This document shows, in pieces, positions 45,901 through 56,837 of a DNA stretch of 64,000 bases (positions are counted from its first letter, which is position 1; the number at the start of each line of letters is the position of its first letter). The stretch spans positions 1 to 64,000 of the forward strand of contig JBLXEY010000001.1 in assembly GCA_048262655.1 (NCBI GenBank). The letters run 5' to 3'. Under the pieces are notes generated by a model. The model saw only the letters and a program-made list of their open reading frames with translations. It ran no database searches and was not told the DNA's origin. A program made the position numbers and the translations under genes. The DNA is from JABMNT01 sp048262655 (GTDB lineage: Bacteria; Pseudomonadota; Alphaproteobacteria; Rhodospirillales; Casp-alpha2).

Positions 45901-48900
45901 GCGTGAACGTATAGGAGCCATCACCATTATCAACAATGGCACCACTATCGGGTTGGTCAAACGATGTGATAGACAAGGTATCACCATCAGCATCTGTATC
46001 ATTTGACAACAAATCCGCAGCCGTAAACGTAATCGCCTCATCTTCGGAGCCGGACAACGCGTCAGCATTGGCAACTGGACCATCATTAACTGCGGCCACA
46101 TCAACGGTCAAAGTTCCCGTGGTCGTCGCTGTATCGCCTCCATTAGCTTCTGTCGATGTTGCAGATATTGTCAGGTCAAAATTGCCATTGGCATCAGCTG
46201 CCGGCGTAATGGTCAAGCCATCAAGATCACCTGTCGACAAGGTCCAGGTGCCGTCATTGTTCTGCACGCCAGCAGACAAGGTCGCCCCATCCGGAACATC
46301 GGCAATGGTAATGGAAAGTGATTCCGAATTATCGACATCGGTCAAGGCGGGATCGATATTGAGCGCAATTGCGGTATCTTCATCACCCGTCGCCGTCGTC
46401 AAATCAAGCGTTGGCGCATCCGCATCAGCGGCAACGACAACATCAAGCGTGCCTGAGGAAGTTGCCGTATCAGAGCCATCGACGGTCGTAACCGTAACAC
46501 CCAACGAGAAATCAGCATCTGAATCTGCAGGAGGCGTCACCGTTAAGCCTGTCAAATCATCGGCTTCAAGTGTCCATGTGCCATCATTATTGTTAACGCC
46601 TGAAGACAAGGTTGCCCCATCGGGCACGCCCGTAATCACAATCGACTGAATATCATCGGTAGCTTCGACACCAATAGTCAAAGCAATTGCGCCGTCTTCC
46701 GTTCCCGCAGCATCATTGGTGGTAATGACCGCTTCGTCGGCATCATCAACTACCGTTACGGTAATCCGCTGCGCATCAGAAACAGAAGTTGAATCGCCAT
46801 CATTCTCAGTTGAGGTTGAGGTCACACTCAGATTAATCTCGCCACCAAAATCCTGTGGTGGGGTCAAGGTTAACCCACTCAAATCTTCAGGAGCCAGTGT
46901 CCAGGTCCCGTCGCCATTATCTGTTCCCGCACTCAAGACGGCACCTGTCGGCACGTCAGCAATCGTAACGGAAAGGGTTTCTGAACCATCTGTGTCCGTC
47001 AAAGTTGATTGGATATCGAGTGCGATCGCCGTATCTTCGTCACCTGTGACATCACTCAATGTCAGCGTTGGCGCATCCGCTACACCCGTGACAGCAACAT
47101 CCAAAACGCCGGAACGCGTTGCTTCGTCGCCTTCATCAGTTGATGTCGCGGTAACTGTTAATTGGAAATCTTCGTTCGAGTCGGTTGGCGGCGTCACCGT
47201 CAGACCATTGAGCTGCTCAGGTGAAAGAACTGCCGTACCGTCGGTGATATCGAGCGTTTGCGTCGCGCCATCTCCATCGACAAACGACAAAGACGCACCA
47301 TCCGGAATATTACCGATGGTGACGGAAAGGGATTCAGATGCATCGGTCAAACCGGCATCAATAGTCAAGGATATGGCAGAATCTTCCGTACCACTGGCGG
47401 GCGTCGACAAATCAAGAGTGGGCGTATCTGCAACGCCATCCACACCAACATTCAGAGTTCCTGTCGTGGTAGCGGTATCGCCATCAGCCTCTGTAGATGT
47501 GACCGAAACACCAAGCGCAAAGTCATCCGAAGAATCGGCGGCCGGCGTAATCGTCAAACCATTTAAATCATCCTGATCCAGCGACCATGTTTGCACGCCC
47601 GTTTCCGGGTCCGTACTAACCAGTGTTCCGTTATTCAGCGTCGCCCCGGCGGGGACATCACTGATGGTAATGGAGAGCGTTTCAGAACCGTCCGTATCCG
47701 TCAGGCCCGGATTAATTTGCAAGGGGATCGAACCATCTTCATCACCAGAGGCCGCCGTTAAATCAAGGGTTGGCGCATCAGCATCGCCCCTTACACTGAC
47801 ATTAAGAACGCCACCTTGTGTCGCCTCATCACCTTCATCAGATGATGTTGCAATCACGGAGAGCTGGAAATCATCACTTGAGTCGTCAGGTGGCGTTATC
47901 GCCAGCCCGTTAAGTTGCTCTGGTGAAAGCTCAACAGAACCATCCGTAACGTCGATATTCTGTGTCACACCGCCCGCGTCTAAATACGACAGTGATGCCC
48001 CATCTGGAATATTACCAATCGTCACAGACAGGCTTTCCGATGCATCGGTCACACCGGCATTAATTGTCAGCGGAATTGCCGTGTCTTCGGTGCCGCTGGC
48101 TGGCACAGACAAATCAAGCGTTGGCGTATCTGCAACACCGTCCACGGTAACATCAAGTGTCCCGGAAGTCGTCGCCGTATCGCCGTCGTCTTCTGTTGCC
48201 GTTACACTCACACCCAGGCTAAAGTCAGTTGACGAATCTGCCGCGGGCGTGATCGTCAACCCACTTAAATCATCTTGATCTAGCGACCATGTCTGAGTGC
48301 CATCGGGGTCGGTACTGACCAAAGAACCATTATTAAGAACAGCTCCTGCCGGGACATCGCTAATTGTAATGGAGAGCGTTTCCGACCCGTCTGTATCCGT
48401 AAGTCCCGCATTGATTTGCAATGGAATGGCGCCGTCTTCATCACCTGATGCTGCAAATACATTGAGAGTCGGGGTATCTGCAACCCCGTCAACATTAACC
48501 GCCAATGTCCCGGTTGATGTGGCACTATCTGTTCCATCGGTTGTTGTAACGGCCACGCCCAGCTCAAACTCGTCACTGGAGTTCTCAGGTGGCGTCACGG
48601 TTAAACCGGTCAAGTCACCTTCGGTTAAGGTCCAGGTCCCATCACCATTATCTGTACCGGCACTCAGCAGGGCACCATCCGGAACACCGGAAATCACAAC
48701 CGACGTAATATCGTCATCAGATGTCGCTGCAATGTTTAACGCAATCGGCGCATCTTCAGACCCTGATGCTGCTACGGTGTCAATCACCGCATCATCAGCA
48801 ACTGCGGCCACATCGACGGTCAACGTGCCGGATGTAACTTCGAAATCGCCGCCATCGGTCTCCGTCGATGTCGCAGCTACAGTTAAGTCGAAACTGCCAT

Positions 48901-51900
48901 CAAAATTGTCTGGTGGCGTAATGGTCAGTCCATTGAGCTGATCCGCATTAAGCGTCGCTGTCGTGCCATCAATCGTGACTTCTTGCGTAACGCCGCCCAC
49001 ATCGACATAATTCAAAGTCGACCCGACAGGGATATCGCCGATCGAAATACTCAAGGTCTCCGACCCGTCACCATCGGTTAGTCCGGGGTCAATATCGAGC
49101 GCAATTGCCGTGTCTTCTGAGCCCGCTGCATTAGATAAATCCAGCGTCGGCATATCCGCATCCGAGGCTACGCTGACACTCAATGGTGTCGGTCCATTAA
49201 CAATCGTATCATCGCCATCGACGGACGTCGCGGTGACATTCAACGTGAAATCTGCGTCCGAATTTTCGGCCGGCGTAATTGACAGGCCGGCAAGATCAGA
49301 CGGGTCCAGCGTCCAGGATCCGTCTCCGTTGTCTGTTCCAGCACTCAACACGGCGCCTGTCGGCACGTCAGAAATCGTAATTGAAGAAATATCATCATCC
49401 CCGGTTGCGGAGATTGATAAAGGAATGGAACTATCTTCAGCACCTGTCGCAGCCGATGTTGTCACATCCGCTTCATCAGCAACAGCAGCGACATCAACTG
49501 TCATCGTGCCTGCCGTAACTTCACGGGAGCCCCCGTCTGTTTCCGTTGCCGCAGCGGTCACAGAAAGATCAAACGATCCATCAAAGTTATCTGGTGGGGT
49601 AATTGTTAAACCATTGAGTTGTGCGGTTGTCAGCGTCGCACTACTCCCGTCGATAGTGATGGGTTGTGTCACTCCTCCTTCATCAACATAGCTAAGTGTC
49701 GATCCTGCCGGAATGTCACCAATTGAAATCGAAAGGGTTTCCGATCCATCCGCGTCCGTCAAACCCGGATCAATTTCGAGTGCAATCGCGGTGTCTTCTG
49801 CGCCTGCAGCTGCTGTAAGATCGAGTGTTGGCACGTCAGCTTCCGCCGCTACTGCGACCACAATTGAACCTGTCTCTCCGCCAGATGCGACGGATAAAGT
49901 GAAGTCCTGATCAGAGTTTTCAGGAGGGGTAATTGTCAGCCCCTCAAGTTCTGCAGATGTTAACGTCCAGGACCCGTCGTCATTTTCCGTACCTGCAGAG
50001 AGCACAGCCCCCTCAGGGACATCCGTTATGGTGACAGTCTCATCTGACGCTGCCGTTATACTCAGGGCAATTGCAGTATCTTCTGTGCCGCTTGCCTGAT
50101 CAACAATGCCGAGGTCAGAAACCGCCTCGACATCGACTGTCATTTGTTGGACTGCAACACCGCCGTCTGTCGAAAATGCGGACACGGTAAGCGTGAACTC
50201 ACCATTATAGTCTTCCGCTGGCGTTACAGTCAGGTCATCCAAAACACCTGCCGCAAGCTCATCTGAATTAAAGGACCAAATCCCGTTACCCAGATCCGTT
50301 CCCGCAGAAAGTGTCGCACCATCGGGCACGCCGGATATTTGCAGCGTCGACAAATCTTCTGTCGTATCGTCAGCCATATTGGCGCCAATATTCAGGGCGA
50401 TCACGGTATCTTCAGTGCCCGTCGCATCAACCAGATTAAGATCAGGGTTGTCCGCAACCGGACGCACGGTAACCCCAAATGTCGCGGACGAGGTAGCCGA
50501 ACTTACAGATACATCACCTGCTTCTGAAGGATTGGATTCCGTCGCTGTCGACGTAACCTGCAACGTCATATCGCCATAATAGTCATCTGGTGGCGTGATC
50601 GTTAGCCCTTCCAGATCATCCGAAGTCAGCGTCCAGCTTCCATCGCCATTGTCAGTACCCGCAGACAAGACAGAGCCTTCCGGCACCCCCTGAATATCAA
50701 TATTCATACTGAGCGTTTCGGAACCATCGGTATCATTGAGGGCTGAAGATATATTCAACGGGATCGATGAATCTTCCAAACCGATCGAACTCGTCACATC
50801 CAAGTCTGGTGCATCCGCAACCGCATGTACAGCAACGTCAAGGTTACCAACGGCTGTGACACCATCCGCATCTGTTGCCGCGATCGATAAAGTAAAGTCC
50901 ACATCAGAATCAGGTGGCGGCGTGATGGTCAATCCGTCCAGGTCATCAGCCTGAACTGTCCAAGTCCCGTTACCAGAATCAGTACCGGCAGAAAATACGG
51001 CACCATCCGGTATATTACTGATCACGACTTCAGTCGCAGTGCCTGGGTCAATCTCCAGTGGGATGGCTGTATCTTCATCTCCTTCGGCCCCAACGACAAC
51101 AAAATTTGGCTCGTTCGGATCGGGCGTAAACGTGACGGTGAACGGGACATTTGTTGTCTCAAAATCGCCACCGTCTGTTTCTGTAGAGGTCGCGTTTAGC
51201 GTCAGGTCCATATCCCCTTCAAAATTTAGAGGTGGGGTAATGGTCAAGCTGGCTAAATCTTCCGGGCTAATATCGCCCAAGTCCCAACCCGTTCCGCCAT
51301 CAGATTGTCCCAAAGAGAATGTCGTTCCGGGAGGCACGTCAGAAATTGTAACGGACAGAACTTCAGAACCGTCGGTATCCGTCAATTCGGATGTCAGATT
51401 AAGCCCGATGGGTGTATCTTCCTGACCCACCACATCTTCAGCCGATGCGGTTGGCGCGTCGGCATCAGCGGCAACGGTAACCGACAATATCTCCGGCGCG
51501 CCATCGGCTGTTACTGTTAAATCAAAGTCGGCATCGGAGTCTGCTGGCGGCGTAATGGTTAGGCCTGGTACGTTCGCGGTCGGGATGGTCCAACTGCCAT
51601 CGCCATTATCGGTACCTGCACTAAAGACGGCACCTTCGGGGACATCACTAATGACGATTTCGGTATCAGTCAGGGAACTGACATCGATGTCCAGAGCGAT
51701 AGCGGTGTCCTCAATACCAGATGCGTCGGTTACGCCGAAATCGCCATCCGATTCAACTGTGACAACGAAAGGGTCTAGAGTAATTTCTGTGTCGCCACCG
51801 TCCGCTTCTGTCGATGTCGCCTTTAGCCCCAGTTCAAACTGGCCAAACTCGTTTTCCGGTGGTGTAAACGTCAAACCACTTAAGTCTGCAGGATCGACAG

Positions 51901-54808
51901 TCCAACTTCCATCGTCGTTTTGGACTCCACTGGAAAGAGTGGCACCATCAGGCATTCCGGTAATCGTAATCGATAGAGATTCAGAACCATCGACATCCGT
52001 TAAAGCTGATGTCAAGTCGAGCGGAATAGCCGTATCTTCAACGCCAGTGACATCATTTGCCACAGCTGTCGGCGCATCTGCATCCGCATTCACTGTAACA
52101 TTAAGAGCCTGAGAGACACCGTCTGCAGTGACAGAAAGCGTAAAATCAACGTCGGAATCAGCCGGCGGGGTAACCGTTAATCCGTCAAGATCTGCCGCAT
52201 TAATTGTCCAAACACCATTGTTTTCGGTTCCGGCGGATAACATGGCTCCGTCGGGCAGGTTTTCAATTGTGACGGTCGCAGCTCCCCCTGAATCAATGGT
52301 CAGAGGAATCGCATTGTCTTCAAGGCCAACTGCATTGCCGACCGTAAACTCGCCTTGCTCATTAACAGATACGGTGAAATTGGTCTGGCTCGTTGCTGTA
52401 TCTGTATTCCCACTGTCAGGATCGGTATCGGTCGCGATCGATTTGAGTTGCAGCTGGAAATCACCGACAAATCCATCAACAGGCGTGATCGAAACGTCAG
52501 CCAATTGATCACCGGTCAATGTCACTTGGCCGTCCGTTACCGGAACCTCAGTTCCACCTACCGAAATAACGGCACCGTCTGGTATCCCCGACAATTCTAT
52601 AGACAGAGTTTCCGATCCATCCGTATCCGTTAAGCCGGCAGCAAGGTCCAACGGAATAGGCGTGTTCTGTGAACCCGTTTGATCGGATGCGCCCACGGTT
52701 GGCGTATCCGCCACAGCTTCAACCGCAACATCCATGGTTTCCGTAAAACCATCAGCCGTGATTGAAAGAGTAAAATCATCGGATGAATCTGCGGGAGGGG
52801 TAATTGTAATTCCATCTAAATCGGCCGCTTGAACAGTCCACGTGCCATCGCCGTTGTTTATACCCGCAGAAAGCGACGCCCCTGTCGGCATGTCACCAAC
52901 AACAACTTCGCTGGCCTCTCCCGGATCAATAGTCAGCGCAACAGCACTGTCCTCCAACGTACTGACATTTTCAGCGTCAACGGTATCGGCAACTGTAACC
53001 GTGAAAGGAACTGAAGTGGTTTCAGAATCCCCGCCATCTGTTTCCGTAGACGTTGACGTCAGAGTCAGGGGGATTTCACCAAAAAAATCTGCAGGCGGGG
53101 TAATTGAGAGGCTGGCAAGGTCACCTGCGTCAACTGCCCAAGTCCCATCACCATTATCCGTCCCGGCGCTTAAACTCGCACCTTCAGGCATCCCGGAAAT
53201 CGTCACTGAAAGCGTCTCGGAACCATCAACGTCTGAAAGAGCCGTTCCCAAGTCCAGCGCAATAGCCGTGTCTTCCTGACCCGAAACGTTCTCTGCCGTT
53301 GCCGATGGCGCATCTGCGTCAGCATTTACAGTTACGTTGAGTTCTGAACTCGTGCCATTCGCCGAAACCGTCAGGGTAAAATCAACATCAGAATCCGATG
53401 GCGGAGTAATTGTCAGACCATCGAGCTGCTCGTTTGTAAGCGTCCAAGTTCCGTCTTCGTTGTCAATACCGGCAGAAAGTACGGCACCGGTTGGCACATC
53501 ACTAATCGTAATTTCGTCGGCATCTCCGACATCGATCGACAAGGCAACACTGGTGTCTTCCAGCGTTGTTGCATCAACCGTATCAACTGCATCTTCAACG
53601 GTCACTGTAAACGGCACTTCTGTGGTTGCCGTATCTCCACCGTCCGCTTCCGTTGATACCGACGTCAATGTCAGCGGGATTTCTCCGACAAATCCATCTG
53701 GTGGTGTAATCGAAAGCGATCCTATGTCAGCGGCATCCACCGTCCAGGTCCCGTCTCCGTTGTTGGTTCCAGAACTTAAGGTAGCTCCATCCGGCATTCC
53801 GGAAATCGTCACAGAAAGCGACTCGGAACCGTCGGTATCAGAAAGCGCGGTTCCCAAATCCAGGTCAATAGCTGTGTTTTCACGACCGATCGCGTCGTCG
53901 GCTTCTGCCGTTGGCGCATCGGCCACGGCATCAACAGTGACACCAAGGCTAACCGTAACCCCGTCAGCGGTGACAGATAAGGTAAAATCAGCGTCAGAAT
54001 CTGGCGGCGGTGTAATTGCCAAACCTCCCGTTTCTCCAGCTGTCAGCGTCCAGCTTCCGTCGCCATTGTCGGTACCTGCTGACAGGCTCGCACCTGGCGG
54101 AACATTGCCAATAACAACAACTTCGGCGCCCGCCGGATCAATAGTAAGAGGGATTGCAGAATCTTCATCACCACTCGCCGCGGTAACAGCGACATCAGGG
54201 TCATCTTCGATCTCGGGTTCTGGCTCAGGGTCCGGGTCGGGGCTATCAACAGTCGGCGGGATAATTGGAGTTGCAGGAGGCGGTGGCGCTGCTGCCGGCG
54301 CCCCTTCCTCGGCAGGAACAGCTTCCGCCTCGCGCTCTGCCAGCGGCTCATCAGCTGGCGCGGCCTCAAGGATTTCGTTATCGGTGCCAGCCGCATCAGG
54401 AACGGGAACCTCCTGATCATCCGGTGCTTCTTCGGCAACCAATTCCCGCTCGGAAATTTCTTGTTCAGGCGCGTCAATTTCGGGCAAGGGCTGACCGGCG
54501 ACCTCATCCGGTCGAACGATCTCCCCTTCTTCAATAATTGTCTCACCTTCAGGCGCCAGATTTGCGAGCAATTCAGCTTCGGTTGGCTGACTACCGGTAT
54601 GAATTGCAGATAGTGAGTTACTGGCGAGCGGCTCTTCCCAATCAGATTGATCATCATCACGCTGGAGCCCCTCGGGCTCTTCTAGCTCGTCATCGTTTTC
54701 AGAGAGAACTGTAAGGTCGTCGAGATTCTGGCGATCATCTGTTTCCCGGACGTCCTCCTCCTCTTCTTCCTCAATCAGATCTTCTTCATTTTCAATTTCT
54801 TCAGCCAT
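42988..54808 (-). CDS. Giant RTX/cadherin-like adhesin, N-terminal part (broken by assembly gap)
   Basis: 3,940 codons from the ATG to the gap. Probably surface-exposed or released and used for attachment. Residues 1 to about 207 are very acidic and Pro-rich, with no signal peptide, fitting C-terminal type I export. Then come 35 repeat units that I count by their (G)xEDTAIxL motif, mostly alternating a short form (about 80-90 residues) and a long form (about 105, with DTDGSETLSITI). Four units are cadherin_5/tandem-95-type (NDGPVANADxLSGSEDE). Repeated features are GTDNGDGTWTL and GLTITPPENS. The protein continues in the part ending at 37962. Confidence 0.93.
43124..43225 (-). repeat. Near-identical repeat copy, proximal side of assembly gap
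   Basis: 102 bp, four differences from 42663-42764. Both encode the same first part of a long repeat unit. Confidence 0.9.
44585..45170 (-). repeat. Cadherin-like (tandem-95 type) repeat pair B
   Basis: Two successive units beginning GPVANADTLSGTEDG and GPTATDDTLTGSEDA, each with SNDTD or ANDSD, FTPNEDWSGETDFNY-type and DGxGGTSxATVxI segments. They differ from the main repeats in having the SYTFTPNENWNG motif. The pair mirrors pair A at 45525-46110, with one long-type unit between. Confidence 0.8.
45525..46110 (-). repeat. Cadherin-like (tandem-95 type) repeat pair A
   Basis: Units beginning GPVANADALSGSEDE and GPTAVDDTLSGSEDS. The unit order A1-A2-long-B1-B2-long suggests a block duplication of about 0.95 kb. 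The DNA copies have diverged, so the duplication is not recent. Confidence 0.8.
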
Positions 54809-55061
54809 GATGAACCTCGTTTAATCGTCGAATGCGCACATTTTCGGATTTGTCACGTAAAGCCAGACCTTGAATTGAGAGCACGAAAATCCACGGCTGG
54901 CGCCAACTTCGGGACAATGTTATGCCAAGCACCGCCTAAGTCATTTAAATTCGGGCAAATTTGCATTTAAGCTCAAGTGTATGCGCTTAAATATTATGAG
55001 ACAAAGAGCGCGATTTCGATAGAATAGAAGCCACTTACAACTACCGTTAGGACATATTCAC

Positions 55062-55661
55062 TTGAGGTTACAACACCCCGCTTGCATCATCGATGGTCAT
55101 TTTTCGGACGCCTTTTGCGACGCTGTCATAAAATTGGGTGAAGCCGCGGAAACGATGAAAGGCGAAGTCGCTAAGGATCCTGAAAACAATCTTCGCGATT
55201 CGACTGTATCCTGGCTGTCAAACACGCCAGAACATGCCTGGCTTTATGAACAAATTACAGACTTTGTCTACAAGACGAATGAGCTTTATTGGCGTTGGGA
55301 CATCTCAATTCCAGAATCCATGCAATACACATCGTATGGCCCTGGCCAGTTTTATACTTGGCATGCGGATCAAAGGCGCAAACCCTACCCTGAAGGCTCT
55401 CGGTGGCCGGGGCTCATTCGTAAAGTTAGTATCTCAATTTTGCTATCCGACGGCGCTGATTTTGAAGGCGGAGACTTTATGTTGGAAGAAGTTTTGGTCG
55501 GCCCCGATTACCCGGAAAAGAGGATCAAAACACTGACGCAGGCGCGTTCACGCGGGTCCGTAATCGTCTTTCCGTCGCATTTGTATCACAAGGTTAATGA
55601 AATTACGGCTGGAAAGCGGCGCTCACTTGTCAGTTGGTTCGTCGGCCCCCCGTTTGTGTAA
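55062..55661 (+). CDS. 2-oxoglutarate/Fe(II)-dependent oxygenase (prolyl-4-hydroxylase-like)
   Basis: 199 residues from a TTG with AGGA 9 bases upstream; no ATG lies early enough to keep the domain. Iron-ligand motif HxD in FYTWHADQRRK, distal His in FPSHLYHKVNEI, and 2-oxoglutarate-binding Arg in GKRRSLVSWFVG. This is the P4H/PKHD type of double-stranded beta-helix hydroxylase. The substrate is unknown. Divergent from the giant adhesin gene with 253 bp between their starts. Confidence 0.85.
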   Translation: MRLQHPACIIDGHFSDAFCDAVIKLGEAAETMKGEVAKDPENNLRDSTVSWLSNTPEHAWLYEQITDFVYKTNELYWRWDISIPESMQYTSYGPGQFYTWHADQRRKPYPEGSRWPGLIRKVSISILLSDGADFEGGDFMLEEVLVGPDYPEKRIKTLTQARSRGSVIVFPSHLYHKVNEITAGKRRSLVSWFVGPPFV

Positions 55662-55804
55662 CCATGGCTTCACAATTCAGAACCCAGGAGGAATGGCTGG
55701 TCAAATCAGGTTGAACTGGCAGAGAATTCGGCTTATCTCGCACTTATTCGAAGGCCCGTGAATAATGAAACTCAGACATCAGAACATAGGGAATATCCGC
55801 ACCG

Positions 55805-56464
55805 ATGGATTCTAACACCACACAGCAAAAAACTCTGCACGACTACATGCTTTCCGTATCGTTGCGCGAACCGGAGATCTTGAGAAAACTGCGCGAGAGC
55901 ACAGCAAATGCCCCCTATGTCGAATGGCAAATAGCCCCGGAACACGGCCAGTTTATCGCCTTCATGGTGGAATTGATCCAAGCCAAACGTGTGCTGGAAA
56001 TCGGTACATTTATGGGGTACTCAGCGCTCGCAATGGCGCTTGCAATGCCCAAGGATGGTGAACTTATCACCTGCGAGTTGACGCGAGAATTCATCCCACT
56101 GGGAGAGCCATTTTGGACAGAAGCTGGCGTAGAAGACATTATCGATCTGAGAATAGGCGCGGGCCTCGATATCCAGGACGCGCTATTGGCCGATCAGCAG
56201 GCAGGAACCTTCGATTTTATCTTTATTGATGCCGACAAACAAAACTATCCCGGATATTACGAGCGTGCCCTTAAGCTGGCGCGCCCCGGAGGCCTCATCG
56301 CCATAGACAATGTGCTTTGGCGAGGTCAGGTAATTGACCCCGATAACACCAAAAGCACCACAGAAACGATCCGTGATTTTAATCGATCCCTGCTCGCGGA
56401 TGACCGCGTTTCAATCACAATGATTGAAATAGATGATGGACTAACCCTCGCGCGCAAACGCTAA
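55805..56464 (+). CDS. O-methyltransferase, caffeoyl-CoA-OMT family
   Basis: 219 residues. SAM-dependent class I methyltransferase. SAM motif VLEIGTFMGYSALAMALAMP near residue 60, metal-binding FIFIDADKQNYPGYYE, and LIAIDNVLWRGQV are the family signature. It follows the oxygenase by about 140 bp on the same strand. Small catechol-type or hydroxyl substrates are typical for this family; the actual substrate cannot be told. Confidence 0.92.
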   Translation: MDSNTTQQKTLHDYMLSVSLREPEILRKLRESTANAPYVEWQIAPEHGQFIAFMVELIQAKRVLEIGTFMGYSALAMALAMPKDGELITCELTREFIPLGEPFWTEAGVEDIIDLRIGAGLDIQDALLADQQAGTFDFIFIDADKQNYPGYYERALKLARPGGLIAIDNVLWRGQVIDPDNTKSTTETIRDFNRSLLADDRVSITMIEIDDGLTLARKR

Positions 56465-56466
56465 CG

Positions 56467-56805
56467 TTAGAGGGCGTCAGGGCCAGTTTCCCCCGTCCTG
56501 ATCCGCATCGACTGAGCGACTTCCATCACAAAAATCTTTCCGTCGCCGATTTTTTCAGTCAACGCAGCACTTCGAATGGCCTCAACAACCTGCTCGTACT
56601 CATCATCACCGACAACGACTTCGAGACGGACTTTGGGGACAAACTCGACATTATATTCTGCCCCTCGATAAATTTCTGTTTGACCCTTTTGCCGACCAAA
56701 CCCTTTGACTTCAGAAACCGTCAAACCTTGCACGCCTACTTCCGTAAGTGCTTCGCGCACTGCATCCAGTTTGAACGGTTTGATTATCGCCATAACAAGT
56801 TTCAT
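56467..56805 (-). CDS. glnK: Nitrogen regulatory protein P-II
   Basis: 112 residues. Trimeric sensor of glutamine/2-oxoglutarate. The T-loop has the uridylylation Tyr51 in RGAEYNVEFVPK, and the B- and C-loops are in GFGRQKGQTEIY and GDGKIFVMEV. GGGGAG lies before the ATG. Linked to amtB, 32 bp upstream, which supports GlnK rather than GlnB. The symbol is inferred from this link. Confidence 0.94.
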   Translation of the reverse strand: MKLVMAIIKPFKLDAVREALTEVGVQGLTVSEVKGFGRQKGQTEIYRGAEYNVEFVPKVRLEVVVGDDEYEQVVEAIRSAALTEKIGDGKIFVMEVAQSMRIRTGETGPDAL

Positions 56806-56837
56806 GGTCTTTACTCTCCCCTATTTATGTATCGCGT

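Noticed and set aside
38401..54416. Many plus-strand open frames of 60-359 codons across the giant gene, rich in Ser, Val and Pro
   Set aside because: They are antisense shadows of the repeat-encoding strand. Their residues mirror the repeats, they have no ribosome-binding sites and no recognisable domains.
37962..54808. CRISPR-like or satellite-like regular repetition
   Set aside because: The repeats are protein-coding with codon-level divergence and no constant spacers. The periodicity is that of about 80-105 codons.
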